Notes: generated by a model from the letters alone, not told the origin. Shown: positions 44,453-54,259, numbered from the stretch's first letter. The stretch: DNA of 64,000 bases from Hyphomicrobiales bacterium (GCA_900471925.1 UCGV01000008.1:38914-102913); one strand, 5' to 3'. Numbers and translations: made by a program.

Positions 44453-46765
44453 TCAGCCGCGCGAGGACGCGGCAGCCACCGGCCGTGTGGCTTCGGGGGA
44501 GGGAAATGACGACAGGAAATCGGCGAGCGGCATGGGCCGAGAGAACAGGAAGCCCTGCAGGTCGTTGCAGCCGGCAGCGACGAGGAAGTCCCTCTGGCCC
44601 TCCGTTTCCACGCCCTCTGCCGTCGTCGCCTTCCCGAGCGTGCGGCTGAGGCCGAGGATGGCCGAAACGATGGCCGCGCCTTCGGCCTGGGTGCCGAGCA
44701 GCCGGACGAAGGAGCGGTCAATCTTGATCCGGTCGATGTTGAACTGGATGAGGTGGCTGAGCGAGGAGAAGCCGGTGCCGAAATCGTCGAGCGCTATTCT
44801 GATCCCCTGGGAGCGCAGCCTGCCAAGCGTGGCCTGCGCATTCTCGTCAATGTTGAAAAGTGCCGCTTCCGTCAGCTCCAGCTCAAGCCGCGACGGCGGC
44901 AGACCGGTTTCGGCGAGGATCGACAGGACATGCTGGTCGAAATCGCGATGACGGATTTGCGAGGGTGAAACGTTCACCGCAACCGACATGGCGGCCGGCC
45001 AATTCGCGGCGGCTTTCGCGGCATTGCGCAACACCCACTCGCCGAGCTGATCGATCATGCCTGCCTCCTCGGCGATCGGAATGAATTTGTCTGGCGACAA
45101 CAGTCCCTGCGTCGGATGGCGCCACCGCACCAGCGCCTCGGCTCCGGAAAGCGCGCCGTCTCCGCCGGCGCGGTGCACGCCCTGGAAGAAAACTTCCAGA
45201 TGGCCCGGATCGACCGAACGGGAGTTGCGGGCGGTGCCGGACAGGTCCTCGCCATCTTCCAGCACGAGGCGAAGCTCGTTCTTCAGGTTCTCGCGGGCCT
45301 CGACCCAATGATCCAGCGAGGGATCGTATCCGACCAGCCGGCCGCGACCGCTGGTCTTTGCCTCATAGAGGGCAACGTCGGCGCGCCGCAGGATCTCGCT
45401 GGTGGCCTGGCTCGCATCATGGAAGGTGGTGATGCCGACCGAGCATCCGATGCGAACGACGACATCGCCGCCGCGAAGCTGAAACGGCCGGCTCAGAGCC
45501 TCGATGATGGCATCGCAAAGGGTGATATGGCGCTCGTCTCCCTCGCGAATCTCGGGAAGCAGCAGCGCGAACTCGTCTCCGCCCAGTCTTGCCAGCGTAT
45601 CGTTCGGCCCGATCAGGCCATTCATTCTGTCGACGACGCTGCGCAGAAGTTCGTCACCGGCGGCATGCCCGTGAATATCGTTCACTTCCTTGAACCTGTC
45701 GAGATCGACAAGCGCAAGCACGGCGCGTCTGCCGGGCGATTTCATCGCCGCCAGGCAGTGTTCGAAACGGGCAGCAAAGAGTGCCCGGTTGGGAAGGCCG
45801 GTCAGGACGTCGTGCAGTGAGAGATGGCGCGCATGAAGTTCGCTGGCGCTGAGTTCCCGCATGCTGCCGCGCAGGCGGCCCATCAACGTGAAGAAGAGGC
45901 CGGCAATGACGAGGCCCGCCACCGAAAGCACAGGAACGAGCCGGCCGATGACGCGTGAGCCCGGCAGGTCCGGCGTCCAGATGATGAAGCCGATCGGTTC
46001 GCCCGTCAGCGTCGCCTCTATCTCGAAGGCGACTTCATTCTGCTCCTGGTCGGCTGTGCGGGCATAGCGGGCGCCGGCAAGGCCCTGCTCGCGGCTGAGC
46101 GTATCGAGTGTGGCGCCGTCCAGAAACCGGATGGCGACGAGATAGAGCCGGTTGAGATCGGTGCCCTCAGGCCCATCCATAGTCGACGAACCGGCGACCG
46201 AAACGACGCCGGCGACCGAAGGGCGGCCCTCCAGCCGCATCAGTTCCACCCGGCTTGGTTCCGGCTCGGAACTCGGGCCCTGCGGTGCGCCGTGCTGTTT
46301 CGTTTCCAGATCGACGATCATCGGCTGCAGCAGTGGTCGCAGCCACTTGAACCGGCGTTTCGTTTCGGAATCGGACTGCAGCGCAAGCTCGCCTGCCGGC
46401 GTGACGAGGAAGGCCGCGTTGTAGCCGAACACGGTCGTCGCGATCTTGCCGAATGTCGCGGCGGATCGCGCACCTACGCGATTGCTGGCAGTCGTCGAAT
46501 CCGCCATCAGAAACGAGGCATAACCCGCGCCCATCAGCTGCATGTCCTGCGACACGCGCTCGACCTGATCGAGAAGGCGGCCGTTAACGAGCTGCCGCTG
46601 ACGATCGAGGGCGGCTGCGTCGCTTTCCTTGCCGGCCCAGATGGCGGCCAGAAATACGAGGCCAAGAATAGCCAGGCCGCTGATGGCAAGCAGCACCAGT
46701 ATCGACCCGGACGACGTCCAGGCCGGTCTCTGAGCAAACAGTCTTGAAGGCGGAACAGCAGGCAC
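44453..46765 (-). CDS. Membrane-bound GGDEF-EAL protein with periplasmic sensor
   Basis: 770 residues. A membrane segment at about 20-42, a periplasmic CHASE-like sensor (45-270), a second membrane segment at about 276-297, then GGDEF (LARLGGDEF) and EAL domains. EAL motifs present are GAEALVRW, NVSPSQ, LELTE, DDFGTGFSSL and the C-terminal LQGFLFSRPMP. There is no RxxD inhibition site just before GGDEF. About 15 extra residues separate the start of the EAL domain from its EAL motif (DLSGTARNSRSVDPG). It can both make and degrade cyclic di-GMP in principle. Confidence 0.92.
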   Translation of the reverse strand: MPAVPPSRLFAQRPAWTSSGSILVLLAISGLAILGLVFLAAIWAGKESDAAALDRQRQLVNGRLLDQVERVSQDMQLMGAGYASFLMADSTTASNRVGARSAATFGKIATTVFGYNAAFLVTPAGELALQSDSETKRRFKWLRPLLQPMIVDLETKQHGAPQGPSSEPEPSRVELMRLEGRPSVAGVVSVAGSSTMDGPEGTDLNRLYLVAIRFLDGATLDTLSREQGLAGARYARTADQEQNEVAFEIEATLTGEPIGFIIWTPDLPGSRVIGRLVPVLSVAGLVIAGLFFTLMGRLRGSMRELSASELHARHLSLHDVLTGLPNRALFAARFEHCLAAMKSPGRRAVLALVDLDRFKEVNDIHGHAAGDELLRSVVDRMNGLIGPNDTLARLGGDEFALLLPEIREGDERHITLCDAIIEALSRPFQLRGGDVVVRIGCSVGITTFHDASQATSEILRRADVALYEAKTSGRGRLVGYDPSLDHWVEARENLKNELRLVLEDGEDLSGTARNSRSVDPGHLEVFFQGVHRAGGDGALSGAEALVRWRHPTQGLLSPDKFIPIAEEAGMIDQLGEWVLRNAAKAAANWPAAMSVAVNVSPSQIRHRDFDQHVLSILAETGLPPSRLELELTEAALFNIDENAQATLGRLRSQGIRIALDDFGTGFSSLSHLIQFNIDRIKIDRSFVRLLGTQAEGAAIVSAILGLSRTLGKATTAEGVETEGQRDFLVAAGCNDLQGFLFSRPMPLADFLSSFPSPEATRPVAAASSRG

Positions 46766-46943
46766 GCAGTATTCTCCCGAGCGCGCCGATACTGCTCCTG
46801 ATTGTTTACAAAATGCTTTTCAAGCAGACTCAAAATTGATCAGCAGGAATGGCGATCTTTTTAATCGTTTTGTGATTGGATGTTCATCGCGCAACGCTTG
46901 CCGACGCAAGCTTGGCAATCGAGCTTTCCATTAAGGTGATGAT

Positions 46944-47750
46944 ATGTTGCGATTATTATCCGGCCGTAGCCTGAAGTTCTTCGCTTTTGCTTGTGCCGGA
47001 TTCGTCTCGGCAAGTATTTTCGAGCCCGCCATCGTCAGGGCTGCGGATAATGACACGATCCGCATCGCGGTTGAGGGCGGTTTTCCGCCCTTCAACTATC
47101 TGGATTCCAACAATCAGCTTCAGGGCTTTGACGTCGATATCGCCAACGCGCTCTGCGAGGCCGCGAAACTGAAATGCGCGTTTGTCATCCAGGAATGGAC
47201 GGGGATGATCCCGAACCTTCTGGACAACAAGTACGACGCGATCATTTCGTCGATGTCGATGAGTGCGGAAAGACGCGAGAAAGTCGCCTTCACCGAGAAA
47301 TATTACAACAGCCCGACGGTTTTCATCGTCCGCAAGAAGTCCGACATCGCCGGTACTTCGCCTGAGGACCTGAAGAAGCTGCGGCTCGGCGTGACGGCTG
47401 CGACCTCGCAGGAATCCTATGCCCAGAAGTTCTACAGCGGTATCGCGACTACCGTCTTCCAGGCATCCCCGGATCTCTACAAGGGCTTGGCCGACGGCAA
47501 GGTCGATATCATCCTGGAAGACAAGCTCGCGGTCTACGACTGGCTCGCAAACACCAAGGCGGGCAGCTGCTGCACGTTCAAGGGCGATGATATCAACAAT
47601 ACCGAATATTTCGGCGATGGCGCCGGCATCGCGGTGCGCCCGAATGACAAGGCGCTGCTGGACAAGCTCAATGCCGCGCTGAACGCGATTCAGGCTGACG
47701 ACACTTACGACACGATCAACGCGAAATATTTCCCGTTCAGCATCCGCTGA
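46944..47750 (+). CDS. Amino-acid ABC transporter substrate-binding protein (lysine/arginine/ornithine-type)
   Basis: 268 residues with a signal peptide (about 1-34, ending IVRAAD). Type 2 binding fold: TIRIAVEGGFPPFNYLDSNN, GFDVDIANALCEAAKLKC, WTGMIPNLLDNKYDAIISSMS, and a C-terminal PNDKALLDKLNAALNAIQ. It stands alone, without permease or ATPase genes, and so probably feeds a transporter encoded elsewhere. Confidence 0.9.
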   Translation: MLRLLSGRSLKFFAFACAGFVSASIFEPAIVRAADNDTIRIAVEGGFPPFNYLDSNNQLQGFDVDIANALCEAAKLKCAFVIQEWTGMIPNLLDNKYDAIISSMSMSAERREKVAFTEKYYNSPTVFIVRKKSDIAGTSPEDLKKLRLGVTAATSQESYAQKFYSGIATTVFQASPDLYKGLADGKVDIILEDKLAVYDWLANTKAGSCCTFKGDDINNTEYFGDGAGIAVRPNDKALLDKLNAALNAIQADDTYDTINAKYFPFSIR

Positions 47751-47819
47751 GGTCAACGGAACCGCTAATGGCTGCCTGCGCGGAGCCGGACGCCCGCTGT
47801 TCCGTCGATGGCAGGCGGT

Positions 47820-48242
47820 TCAGGCGGCCCATGGATCGATGATATCGATGCCAAGTCCATCGAAATCCTTGATGTTGCGGGTCGCAAGGATGAGGTCGTG
47901 CGCCATTGCGGTGGCGGCGATCAGACCATCCATGGACGAGAGGTTCCGGCCGTTGCGCTTTGCGAAGCCCATCATGTCGCCCCAGGCAAGGGCGACAGAT
48001 CCGTTCACCGGGATGACCCTATTATCGAAACGTTGCTGCAGGTCTGTGGCAAGCCATTCGGCCAGCGCATCCCGCTTTCGTCCTTTGTCCATCTGGACGA
48101 TGCCACGGCGTATTTCCGCGATGGATACGACACTGATGAAGGCGCGATCCTCATCGAGCCTGTCGAGCCAATTCAGGACGCGGATTTCCGGCTGTGGTCT
48201 CGTTACCTCTGACAGAACATTGGTGTCCAGAAGAAGCCTCAC
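47820..48242 (-). CDS. PIN-domain toxin (VapC/FitB-like)
   Basis: 140 residues. Acidic residues of the PIN nuclease site: LLLDTNVLSE near the start, VSIAEIRRG, SSMDGLIAATA, and ATRNIKDFDGLG at the end. PIN toxins cut specific RNAs. The start overlaps the antitoxin stop by 4 bp, so the two are co-translated. Active residues appear intact. Confidence 0.9.
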   Translation of the reverse strand: MRLLLDTNVLSEVTRPQPEIRVLNWLDRLDEDRAFISVVSIAEIRRGIVQMDKGRKRDALAEWLATDLQQRFDNRVIPVNGSVALAWGDMMGFAKRNGRNLSSMDGLIAATAMAHDLILATRNIKDFDGLGIDIIDPWAA

Positions 48243-48505
48243 AGGGATAGGTCATGCGGCTCATCACGCTGGCGTTCGAGGTCGAGCTCGGCGCCGCGGA
48301 ATGGTGATTCCATGAGAAACGTCGCGAGCGACCCTCTGCGCGCCGTTTTTCTTTCCCATTCCTCAGCGGAGACGACGATGACGGTCGGCTTGCCATTCCG
48401 GGTAATCGTCTGTGGCGCAGATTGCGCCCGGTCGATCACTTCCGAAAGCTTTGCTTTTGCTGTCGCGACGGTCCAGCTTTTGTCGTTATGCGATAACGGA
48501 TGCAT
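48239..48505 (-). CDS. Phd/YefM-family antitoxin
   Basis: 88 residues from the ATG at 48505, preceded by AGGAG; longer in-frame starts are less likely. N-terminal DNA-binding domain of Phd/YefM type (SWTVATAKAKLSEVIDRAQSAP, TRNGKPTVIVVSAEEWE) and a C-terminal toxin-binding tail (FRGAELDLERQRDEP). Three 9-bp direct repeats just upstream look like its operator. Confidence 0.88.
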   Translation of the reverse strand: MHPLSHNDKSWTVATAKAKLSEVIDRAQSAPQTITRNGKPTVIVVSAEEWERKTARRGSLATFLMESPFRGAELDLERQRDEPHDLSL

Positions 48506-48516
48506 CGCCCATCTCC

Positions 48517-48543
48517 TGACTAGATTGACTATGATGACTATAT
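48517..48543 (-). promoter_or_regulatory. Triple 9-bp operator repeat of the toxin-antitoxin pair
   Basis: TGACTAGAT, TGACTATGA and TGACTATAT lie head to tail at 48517, 48526 and 48535, sharing TGACTA. They begin 12 bp upstream of the antitoxin start, so bound antitoxin would block the promoter. Confidence 0.6.
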
Positions 48544-48579
48544 AGGCGGATGATGGGGCAACGGCAAGCCGCATGCTCC

Positions 48580-50121
48580 TCAGCTCTCGGTAATCCGCCG
48601 ATCCTCGTCAGTACCGACAGAGAGCTGCTTCCAGTCCAGATCTTCCTGCAGTTCCAGATATTGTGTCGGGCCGACCTGGTCCTTGTCGCGCAGTTCTTCG
48701 AGGCGCTGGCGCTGGGCGATCACGGCTGCGATCGTCAGCTTGCGGCGGCGGATGAGCGGCGAGGTCGCGCCGACGTCCGAGGGTACCGTCCAATGATCCT
48801 TGCAGATCGTCCGGATAGCCTCGGCCTCCGCACCGCCTTCCTTCTCCAGCCTCTGAAACGCCGCTTCCGCAAGGGAGCGTCTGGCCGCCTCGAGCTCGTC
48901 GTGGACTTGCCGCTCTCGTCCGAGCTTCAGGAAGTGGATCATGGGAGCAAGCGTGGCTCCCTGGATGACGAGCGTTGCCAGCACAACAGCAAAAGCCGTC
49001 AGCACGACGAGATCGCGCTCCGGAAAATCGGCCGGCAGGGCAAAGGCGGTCGCCAGCGTCACCAGCCCGCGCATGCCCGACCAGCCGACCAGAAAAGTTT
49101 CCTCGTGCCGGAAGGGCGCCAGGATATTGCCGCGCCGGTGGCGTGAGATGACGAAGACATGCAGTAGGAAGGCCATCGCCAGCCGTGCCAGGATAACGCC
49201 GACGACGACGATTGCGGCAAAGCCGAGCGCCCGTCCAAGCTCCTCGCTCGACATGGATTCGAGGATACTGCGCGCCTGCAGGCCCATGAGCAGGAAGGCC
49301 ACGACATTCAAGAGGAAGACGACCGTCGTCCATACGGCGAAGGAATGCACGCGCATACGCGGGGAATCATCGACTGTCGAAAGCGTGGCGATCGTCATGG
49401 CGCTCGCAACCGTCGCCAGCACGGCGGAGAGGTGTAAATGCTCGGCAATCAGCCAGGTCGAAAAGGCATAGACGAACTGCAGCAGCGTGCCGCCGACGGT
49501 ATTTTCCGTGATCGGCCGCAGCCGCGAGACGAAGAAGCCGAAAGCGATACCGAAGAGAATGCCGCCGGGTGCGGCAAATCCGATCTTCAGCGCTGTCATG
49601 CCATCAAGGCCGCCGCGCGCCTGGACCGTCAGAGCTGCACCGAACAGCAATAGCGCTGTTGCGTCGTTGAACAGGCTCTCGCCTTTCAGCAGCGTGTCTA
49701 CCCGCCTATCCACCGGCAGGTTCGAGAGGACCGCGGTTGCGGCCGCCGCATCCGGGGGTGCAACGATCGCGCCGAGCGTAACAGCCACTGCGAGCGGTAA
49801 CCCGACCGTCAGCATGCTGATCGACACCACAACACCTGTCGTCACCAGAACGGCGAAGACGGCATAGAAGATCAGCGGCAGCAGCATGCGCCGCGCCGCC
49901 CCCATCGGGAAGTCATAGGCGGAATCGACGAGAACGGGCGCAATGAACAGGGCAAGCGCCGTCGGCGGATCGATCGGAATGACAGGCGCGCCGGGCAGCA
50001 TCGCCACGCCGACTCCGGCGGCAGCCAGAATGCCGGGATAGGGCAGGTGCATGCGCCGGGTGATCTGCAGGAGCAGGATGGCGACGGCAAGGAGTGCGAC
50101 GAGCGTTTCGAAGAAGGTCAT
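48580..50121 (-). CDS. Na+/H+ antiporter, CPA1 (NhaP-like) family
   Basis: 513 residues from the ATG at 50121 (MTFFETLVALL); 17 further codons upstream are open. Twelve or so membrane segments with the CPA1 core motifs VAPPDAAAATAV and GESLFNDATALLLF (putative ion-binding Asp pair), and WSGMRGLVTLATAFALP. A 130-residue C-terminal cytoplasmic tail follows, charged and helical. Probably exchanges Na+ or K+ for protons. It is divergent from the amine oxidase gene and downstream of the antitoxin operator. Confidence 0.9.
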   Translation of the reverse strand: MTFFETLVALLAVAILLLQITRRMHLPYPGILAAAGVGVAMLPGAPVIPIDPPTALALFIAPVLVDSAYDFPMGAARRMLLPLIFYAVFAVLVTTGVVVSISMLTVGLPLAVAVTLGAIVAPPDAAAATAVLSNLPVDRRVDTLLKGESLFNDATALLLFGAALTVQARGGLDGMTALKIGFAAPGGILFGIAFGFFVSRLRPITENTVGGTLLQFVYAFSTWLIAEHLHLSAVLATVASAMTIATLSTVDDSPRMRVHSFAVWTTVVFLLNVVAFLLMGLQARSILESMSSEELGRALGFAAIVVVGVILARLAMAFLLHVFVISRHRRGNILAPFRHEETFLVGWSGMRGLVTLATAFALPADFPERDLVVLTAFAVVLATLVIQGATLAPMIHFLKLGRERQVHDELEAARRSLAEAAFQRLEKEGGAEAEAIRTICKDHWTVPSDVGATSPLIRRRKLTIAAVIAQRQRLEELRDKDQVGPTQYLELQEDLDWKQLSVGTDEDRRITES

Positions 50122-50217
50122 GTCGGCAGTGTAGCAGGCTTTCTGGCGCATTGAAGCGGGTGCTTCTCCCATGTAAAGCTTGACCCTATCAGGGCGATGA
50201 CGAGGCGCGGGGCGGGG

Positions 50218-51465
50218 ATGATGGACTATGATGTCGCGGTTGTCGGCGCCGGTGCTGCAGGCATTGCCGCGGCACGAAAGCTCAGCGCAGCTGGCCGTTC
50301 CGTCGTCCTTCTGGAAGCCAGCAATCGCGTCGGCGGCCGCGCCTGGACCGTCGAGCTCTCAGGCATGTCACTCGACATGGGCTGCGGCTGGTTGCATTCG
50401 GCCGAGCGCAATCCGCTTGTCGCGATCGGCCGTGAGGCCGGCTTTACCATCGAACAGGGGCCGACGGCCTGGCAGGATCAGTGGCGCGATCTGGGTTTTT
50501 CACCATCGGAGCGCAAGGCCGCCGCTGCGGCTTGGGAGGCGCTTGAAAAGCGTCTGCGCACCAATCCGCCGGCAAGCGACAGGGCCTCGGACGCGCTGGA
50601 GACCAATGGCGAATGGAACGCCTATTGCCAGTCGCTGAGCGGTTATCTGAACGGAGCGCCGCTGGAGCATCTGTCGGTCACTGATTTCCTTGCCTATGAC
50701 AATGCGGCGACCGACTCCAACTGGCGGGTGCACGAAGGCTATGGGAGCCTGATCGGTGCCGCCGTGCCCGATGTGAGCCTGCGCCTTTCGACACCGGTGC
50801 GTCGTATCGCGCAGACCGGCCAGGGCGTCCGTCTGGAGACTGATCGAGGGCCGGTCATTGCGGGGGCTGTCATCGTCACCGTTTCGACCAATGTCCTTGC
50901 CCGCGGCACCATCGCCTTTGATCCCGAAGCCGACGATCACCTTCATGCGGCAAGCCAGTTGCCGCTCGGCCTTGCCGACAAGCTGTTCATGGAGCTTCAC
51001 GGCAATCACGGCCTTGAGCCGGAAACCCATCTGCTTGGCGATGCCAGGAATGATGCCACCGGCAGCTACTATATCCGTCCGCTCGGCCGTCCTGTCGTGG
51101 AAGGTTTCTTCGGCGGCAAGGGCGCCGTCATCATCGAGACCGAGGGCCTGCACGACGCCTTCGCCTTTGCGCTCGACCAGCTGTCGTCACTGCTTGGAAA
51201 TAATATCCGCCGTCACCTGCGGCCATTCGCGGCCTCGTCCTGGTGTCATACCGACTGGGTGCGCGGTTCCTACAGCCATGCGCGGCCCGGCCATGCGAAT
51301 GCGCGGTCCATCCTCGCGCGACCGATCGCCGACCGGCTTTTCTTTGCCGGCGAAGCAACGCATCGATCCGATTTCTCGACGGCGCACGGCGCCTGGGAAA
51401 GCGGCTTGCGGGCTGCCGGCGAGCTGATCGGAATAGTTCCTGCGGGTGCTCAGCGAGGATTGTGA
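50218..51465 (+). CDS. FAD-dependent amine oxidase-like oxidoreductase
   Basis: 415 residues. N-terminal dinucleotide-binding motif DVAVVGAGAAGIAAARKLSAAG, then LLEASNRVGGRAWT, and the C-terminal FAD motif LFFAGEATHRSDFSTAHGAWESGLRAAGEL of the flavin monoamine oxidase family. No signal peptide. The start is uncertain: ATG codons at 50218 and 50221 follow GGGG stretches, and a longer frame opens at 50197. The 3' end overlaps the convergent amidohydrolase by 16 bp. Substrate unknown. Confidence 0.85.
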   Translation: MMDYDVAVVGAGAAGIAAARKLSAAGRSVVLLEASNRVGGRAWTVELSGMSLDMGCGWLHSAERNPLVAIGREAGFTIEQGPTAWQDQWRDLGFSPSERKAAAAAWEALEKRLRTNPPASDRASDALETNGEWNAYCQSLSGYLNGAPLEHLSVTDFLAYDNAATDSNWRVHEGYGSLIGAAVPDVSLRLSTPVRRIAQTGQGVRLETDRGPVIAGAVIVTVSTNVLARGTIAFDPEADDHLHAASQLPLGLADKLFMELHGNHGLEPETHLLGDARNDATGSYYIRPLGRPVVEGFFGGKGAVIIETEGLHDAFAFALDQLSSLLGNNIRRHLRPFAASSWCHTDWVRGSYSHARPGHANARSILARPIADRLFFAGEATHRSDFSTAHGAWESGLRAAGELIGIVPAGAQRGL

Positions 51466-52691
51466 ATCCTCGGCTTGCTGTTGTCGAAACTCCTTCGGCC
51501 GCCTTTCCAGCAGGCAATCACGCGGGCAATCTCACGTATGGCACTACGCGGGCCGGGGCTATCGAGCAGGACGATCGTCGCATCGGCACCTGTCTTCAAT
51601 CCGGTGTCGTGCCCGAGCTGACGGGCAGCCAGATCCGACACCATGCCGAAAACACAGGAAAGGTCCTCATCACGGGAGAGCTGGGCGACATTGGCATAGA
51701 GATTTGCCATGCGAAGCAGCGAGGCGTCGCCATAGGGCGTAAAAGGATTGAGGATGTTGTTGCTGGCAATGGAACTCACCACGCCACGAGATGCAAGCAC
51801 ATGGGCGGGGGCGACACCGCGCGGCACCAACAGGTCATGACTGCGTCCGTTCAAAAACAGGTCGGTCGCGGGCAGCACGGAGAGCGCGATGCCGGCCGCA
51901 GCCAGGCTGTCGGCAATCTTAAGGACATCGGCTTTCGGAATTGCGGATAGATTGGTGACGTGACCGATCGCGACCCGACCCTCCCAACCATGGCGATGTG
52001 TCGCCTCGACGACCGCCGGCAGGTCGGTGCGTTCCGCATCGAGGCTGAAATCGAGATGGAAATCGACGCAGACATCGTGATTGCGTGCCAGCGCGAAAAT
52101 CAATTCGATATGCCCGAGGGGATCCGGATCGGTATAGGGGCAGCCGCCGACGAGGTCGGCGCCATTGGACAGAGCTGCGTCCAGCATGTCCCACGTCTGC
52201 GGCTCGTTGGTGAGGCCATCCTGGGCAAAGGCGCAGATCTCGATATCGACGGCGAAAGCATAGTCGCTGCGGATGCGCTTGATCGCCTCGAAGGATCGGA
52301 AGCCGGCGCGCGGGTCGATCTCGACGAAGCTTCGCATGCGCGTCGTGCCGTGGGAAATCGCCTTCTCGACGACACGCGCCGCCCTGCGATAGACATCCTC
52401 TTCGTCGAAGCCGGATTTCGCCCTGGCCGTTTCCCGCACCGCTTCGGCAAGCGTGCCCTCGCAGATCGTGCAGCGGTCGAGAATACAGGCCTTGTCGAGA
52501 TGGATATGCGTATCGACAAATCCGCCAAAGGCGAAGGCGCCTTCGCCGTCGACATCCTCGATCGCCTCGCATCGTATGCCTGATCGGATCTCGGCGATCC
52601 GTCCGCCTTGGACGGCAATGTCGAGGAGCGCCCCATCTTCCTCGATGCGGACATTGCGAATGACGAGATCGAATGTCGGTATCAGCGTCAT
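51450..52691 (-). CDS. Amidohydrolase (cytosine deaminase-like)
   Basis: 413 residues from the ATG at 52691, overlapping the gamma-glutamyltransferase-family stop (ATGA). Metal ligands: FVDTHIHLD near residue 60, HLDFSLD near 205, VAIGHVTNL near 235 and SSIASNNI near 310. This matches cytosine deaminase/N-isopropylammelide-type amidohydrolases, which hydrolyse C-N bonds in ring or exocyclic positions. Together with the paralog at 54259 and the BMP-type importer, it points to breakdown of an imported base-like or cyclic amide compound. Confidence 0.85.
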   Translation of the reverse strand: MTLIPTFDLVIRNVRIEEDGALLDIAVQGGRIAEIRSGIRCEAIEDVDGEGAFAFGGFVDTHIHLDKACILDRCTICEGTLAEAVRETARAKSGFDEEDVYRRAARVVEKAISHGTTRMRSFVEIDPRAGFRSFEAIKRIRSDYAFAVDIEICAFAQDGLTNEPQTWDMLDAALSNGADLVGGCPYTDPDPLGHIELIFALARNHDVCVDFHLDFSLDAERTDLPAVVEATHRHGWEGRVAIGHVTNLSAIPKADVLKIADSLAAAGIALSVLPATDLFLNGRSHDLLVPRGVAPAHVLASRGVVSSIASNNILNPFTPYGDASLLRMANLYANVAQLSRDEDLSCVFGMVSDLAARQLGHDTGLKTGADATIVLLDSPGPRSAIREIARVIACWKGGRRSFDNSKPRIHNPR

Positions 52692-54259
52692 AGGGAAATC
52701 GCGCCTCCGTCGCTGCGCGGGTCGTGAGCGCCCTCGATCGCCCTGTCTTGCCCGATGCGGATCACGCCGGCCTGGCCGCCGAGCGGACTGAAACTGCCGA
52801 TCGTCGAAACCTCGTGGCCCAGCGCGGCAAGGGCCGCGGCCGTCTCTGCGCCAATATTTTCCTCGATCTTCAGGCTGTCCCGGCTGTCGGAGAAGGTACG
52901 GCCGAGCAGGAAGCGCGGACGGGACAATGCGGCGGCCGGATCGAGGCCATGGTCGATCAGCAGGCTCAGGAGCAGCGCCAGCGTCTGCGGCTGTCCATCG
53001 GCCCCTTGGGTGCCGTAAATGAGATGTGGCCGGCCATTCCGGAGCGCGAGCCCGGGATTGAGCGTGTAAAACGGGCGTTTGCCGGGGCGGATGGCATTGG
53101 GGCTGGCGGGATCGGTGCTGAAAGCAGCGCCCCGGTTTTGCCAGAGGAGACCGGTATCGCCTGCCACGACGCCGCTTCCCCAATCAAAATAGAGGCTTTG
53201 CAGCAGTGACGCGCAGCGCCCCTTGTCGTCGACAGCGGCAAGCAGGGCGGTGTCGCCGTGCCGATAGGGCTGCGGCCAGGGCAGTGCGCGGGCGGGATCG
53301 ATTGCCGCAGCCTTCGCAGCAAGCCGCGCCGGATCGAGCAGGGTCGAGGAGACATCGGCAGCAAAGCGGGGATCGGCGATTGCATTCCGGTCCAGAAAAG
53401 CCTGTTTCACCGCTTCGACGAGCCTGTGGTAAAAACCTGCGCTATCAGGCGGGAAATCCGCCATCGGCAGCTGGTCCAGCACGCCCATGATCGCAAGCGT
53501 GCTTATGCCCTGGGTCGGGGGCGGTGGTGCGAGCAGGCTCGTATCGCGATAGTTCTGATGGATCGGGGCCGCGATCTCGGTTCGCGTTTCGGCGAGATCT
53601 TCGGCTGAAAGCGGCGATCCGGCCTCAGCTAGACCGATCGCGATCCGGCGGGCAAGCGCGCCCTCATAGAATTCGCGAGGGCCGTGGCGGGCGATCGCCT
53701 CGATGGTCCTGGTGAGCGCCGGCTGACGCTGGATGCCTGATGGTTTGAAGAGGCCTGTAAATCCCGGCCAGCTGTCCACCTCTCCAAGGCGAAAATCATA
53801 CCAGAAGGCCTGTGATCGGCTGACCTCGAAACCATCTTCCGCAAGGGCGATTGCGTCGTCCAGCAGGCTCGCCAAGCGCTCCGAACCTGTCCATTCGCGT
53901 GCGGAATGGGCAAGCGCCGTCTCCCAGCTGTCCACCAGGCAGGCGGTCGTCAGCGTCGAGCCGGCGCCGCGTAGCGGGATCTCTCCCTGCGGAACGATGC
54001 CTGCCGCCTGGCCGATGCCGAGAAATGTCTGGGCCTTGCCCGTTTCGTCGGCAACCAGCCAGACGGCGTCACCGCCGAGCCCGCAGAAATGCGGATAGAC
54101 GACGGCAAGCGCAGCACCAGCGGCCACCAGCGCCTCGATGGCATTGCCGCCGCGTCGCAGGACCTTGGCACCGGCTTCGCTCGCAAGCCAGTGCGGTGTC
54201 GTGATCATGGCACGGGGCGATGCGCCGGGCTCGGGGAGAGGGTTGCCGAGAGAGGGCAT
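52688..54259 (-). CDS. Gamma-glutamyltransferase-family Ntn hydrolase
   Basis: 523 residues from the ATG at 54259; the frame runs on inside the upstream gene, but the TGATG junction marks the start. Pattern of the family: ITTPHWLASEAGAKVLRRGGNAIEA at the N-terminus, FCGLGGDAVWLV, and the processing Thr in HGDTALLAAVDDKG, which would become the nucleophile of the small subunit; SGVVAGDTGLLWQNRGAAFS follows. No signal peptide is visible, so it seems cytosolic, unlike classical periplasmic Ggt. It lies between two amidohydrolases and may cut a gamma-linked or cyclic amide of the same pathway. Confidence 0.85.
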   Translation of the reverse strand: MPSLGNPLPEPGASPRAMITTPHWLASEAGAKVLRRGGNAIEALVAAGAALAVVYPHFCGLGGDAVWLVADETGKAQTFLGIGQAAGIVPQGEIPLRGAGSTLTTACLVDSWETALAHSAREWTGSERLASLLDDAIALAEDGFEVSRSQAFWYDFRLGEVDSWPGFTGLFKPSGIQRQPALTRTIEAIARHGPREFYEGALARRIAIGLAEAGSPLSAEDLAETRTEIAAPIHQNYRDTSLLAPPPPTQGISTLAIMGVLDQLPMADFPPDSAGFYHRLVEAVKQAFLDRNAIADPRFAADVSSTLLDPARLAAKAAAIDPARALPWPQPYRHGDTALLAAVDDKGRCASLLQSLYFDWGSGVVAGDTGLLWQNRGAAFSTDPASPNAIRPGKRPFYTLNPGLALRNGRPHLIYGTQGADGQPQTLALLLSLLIDHGLDPAAALSRPRFLLGRTFSDSRDSLKIEENIGAETAAALAALGHEVSTIGSFSPLGGQAGVIRIGQDRAIEGAHDPRSDGGAISL

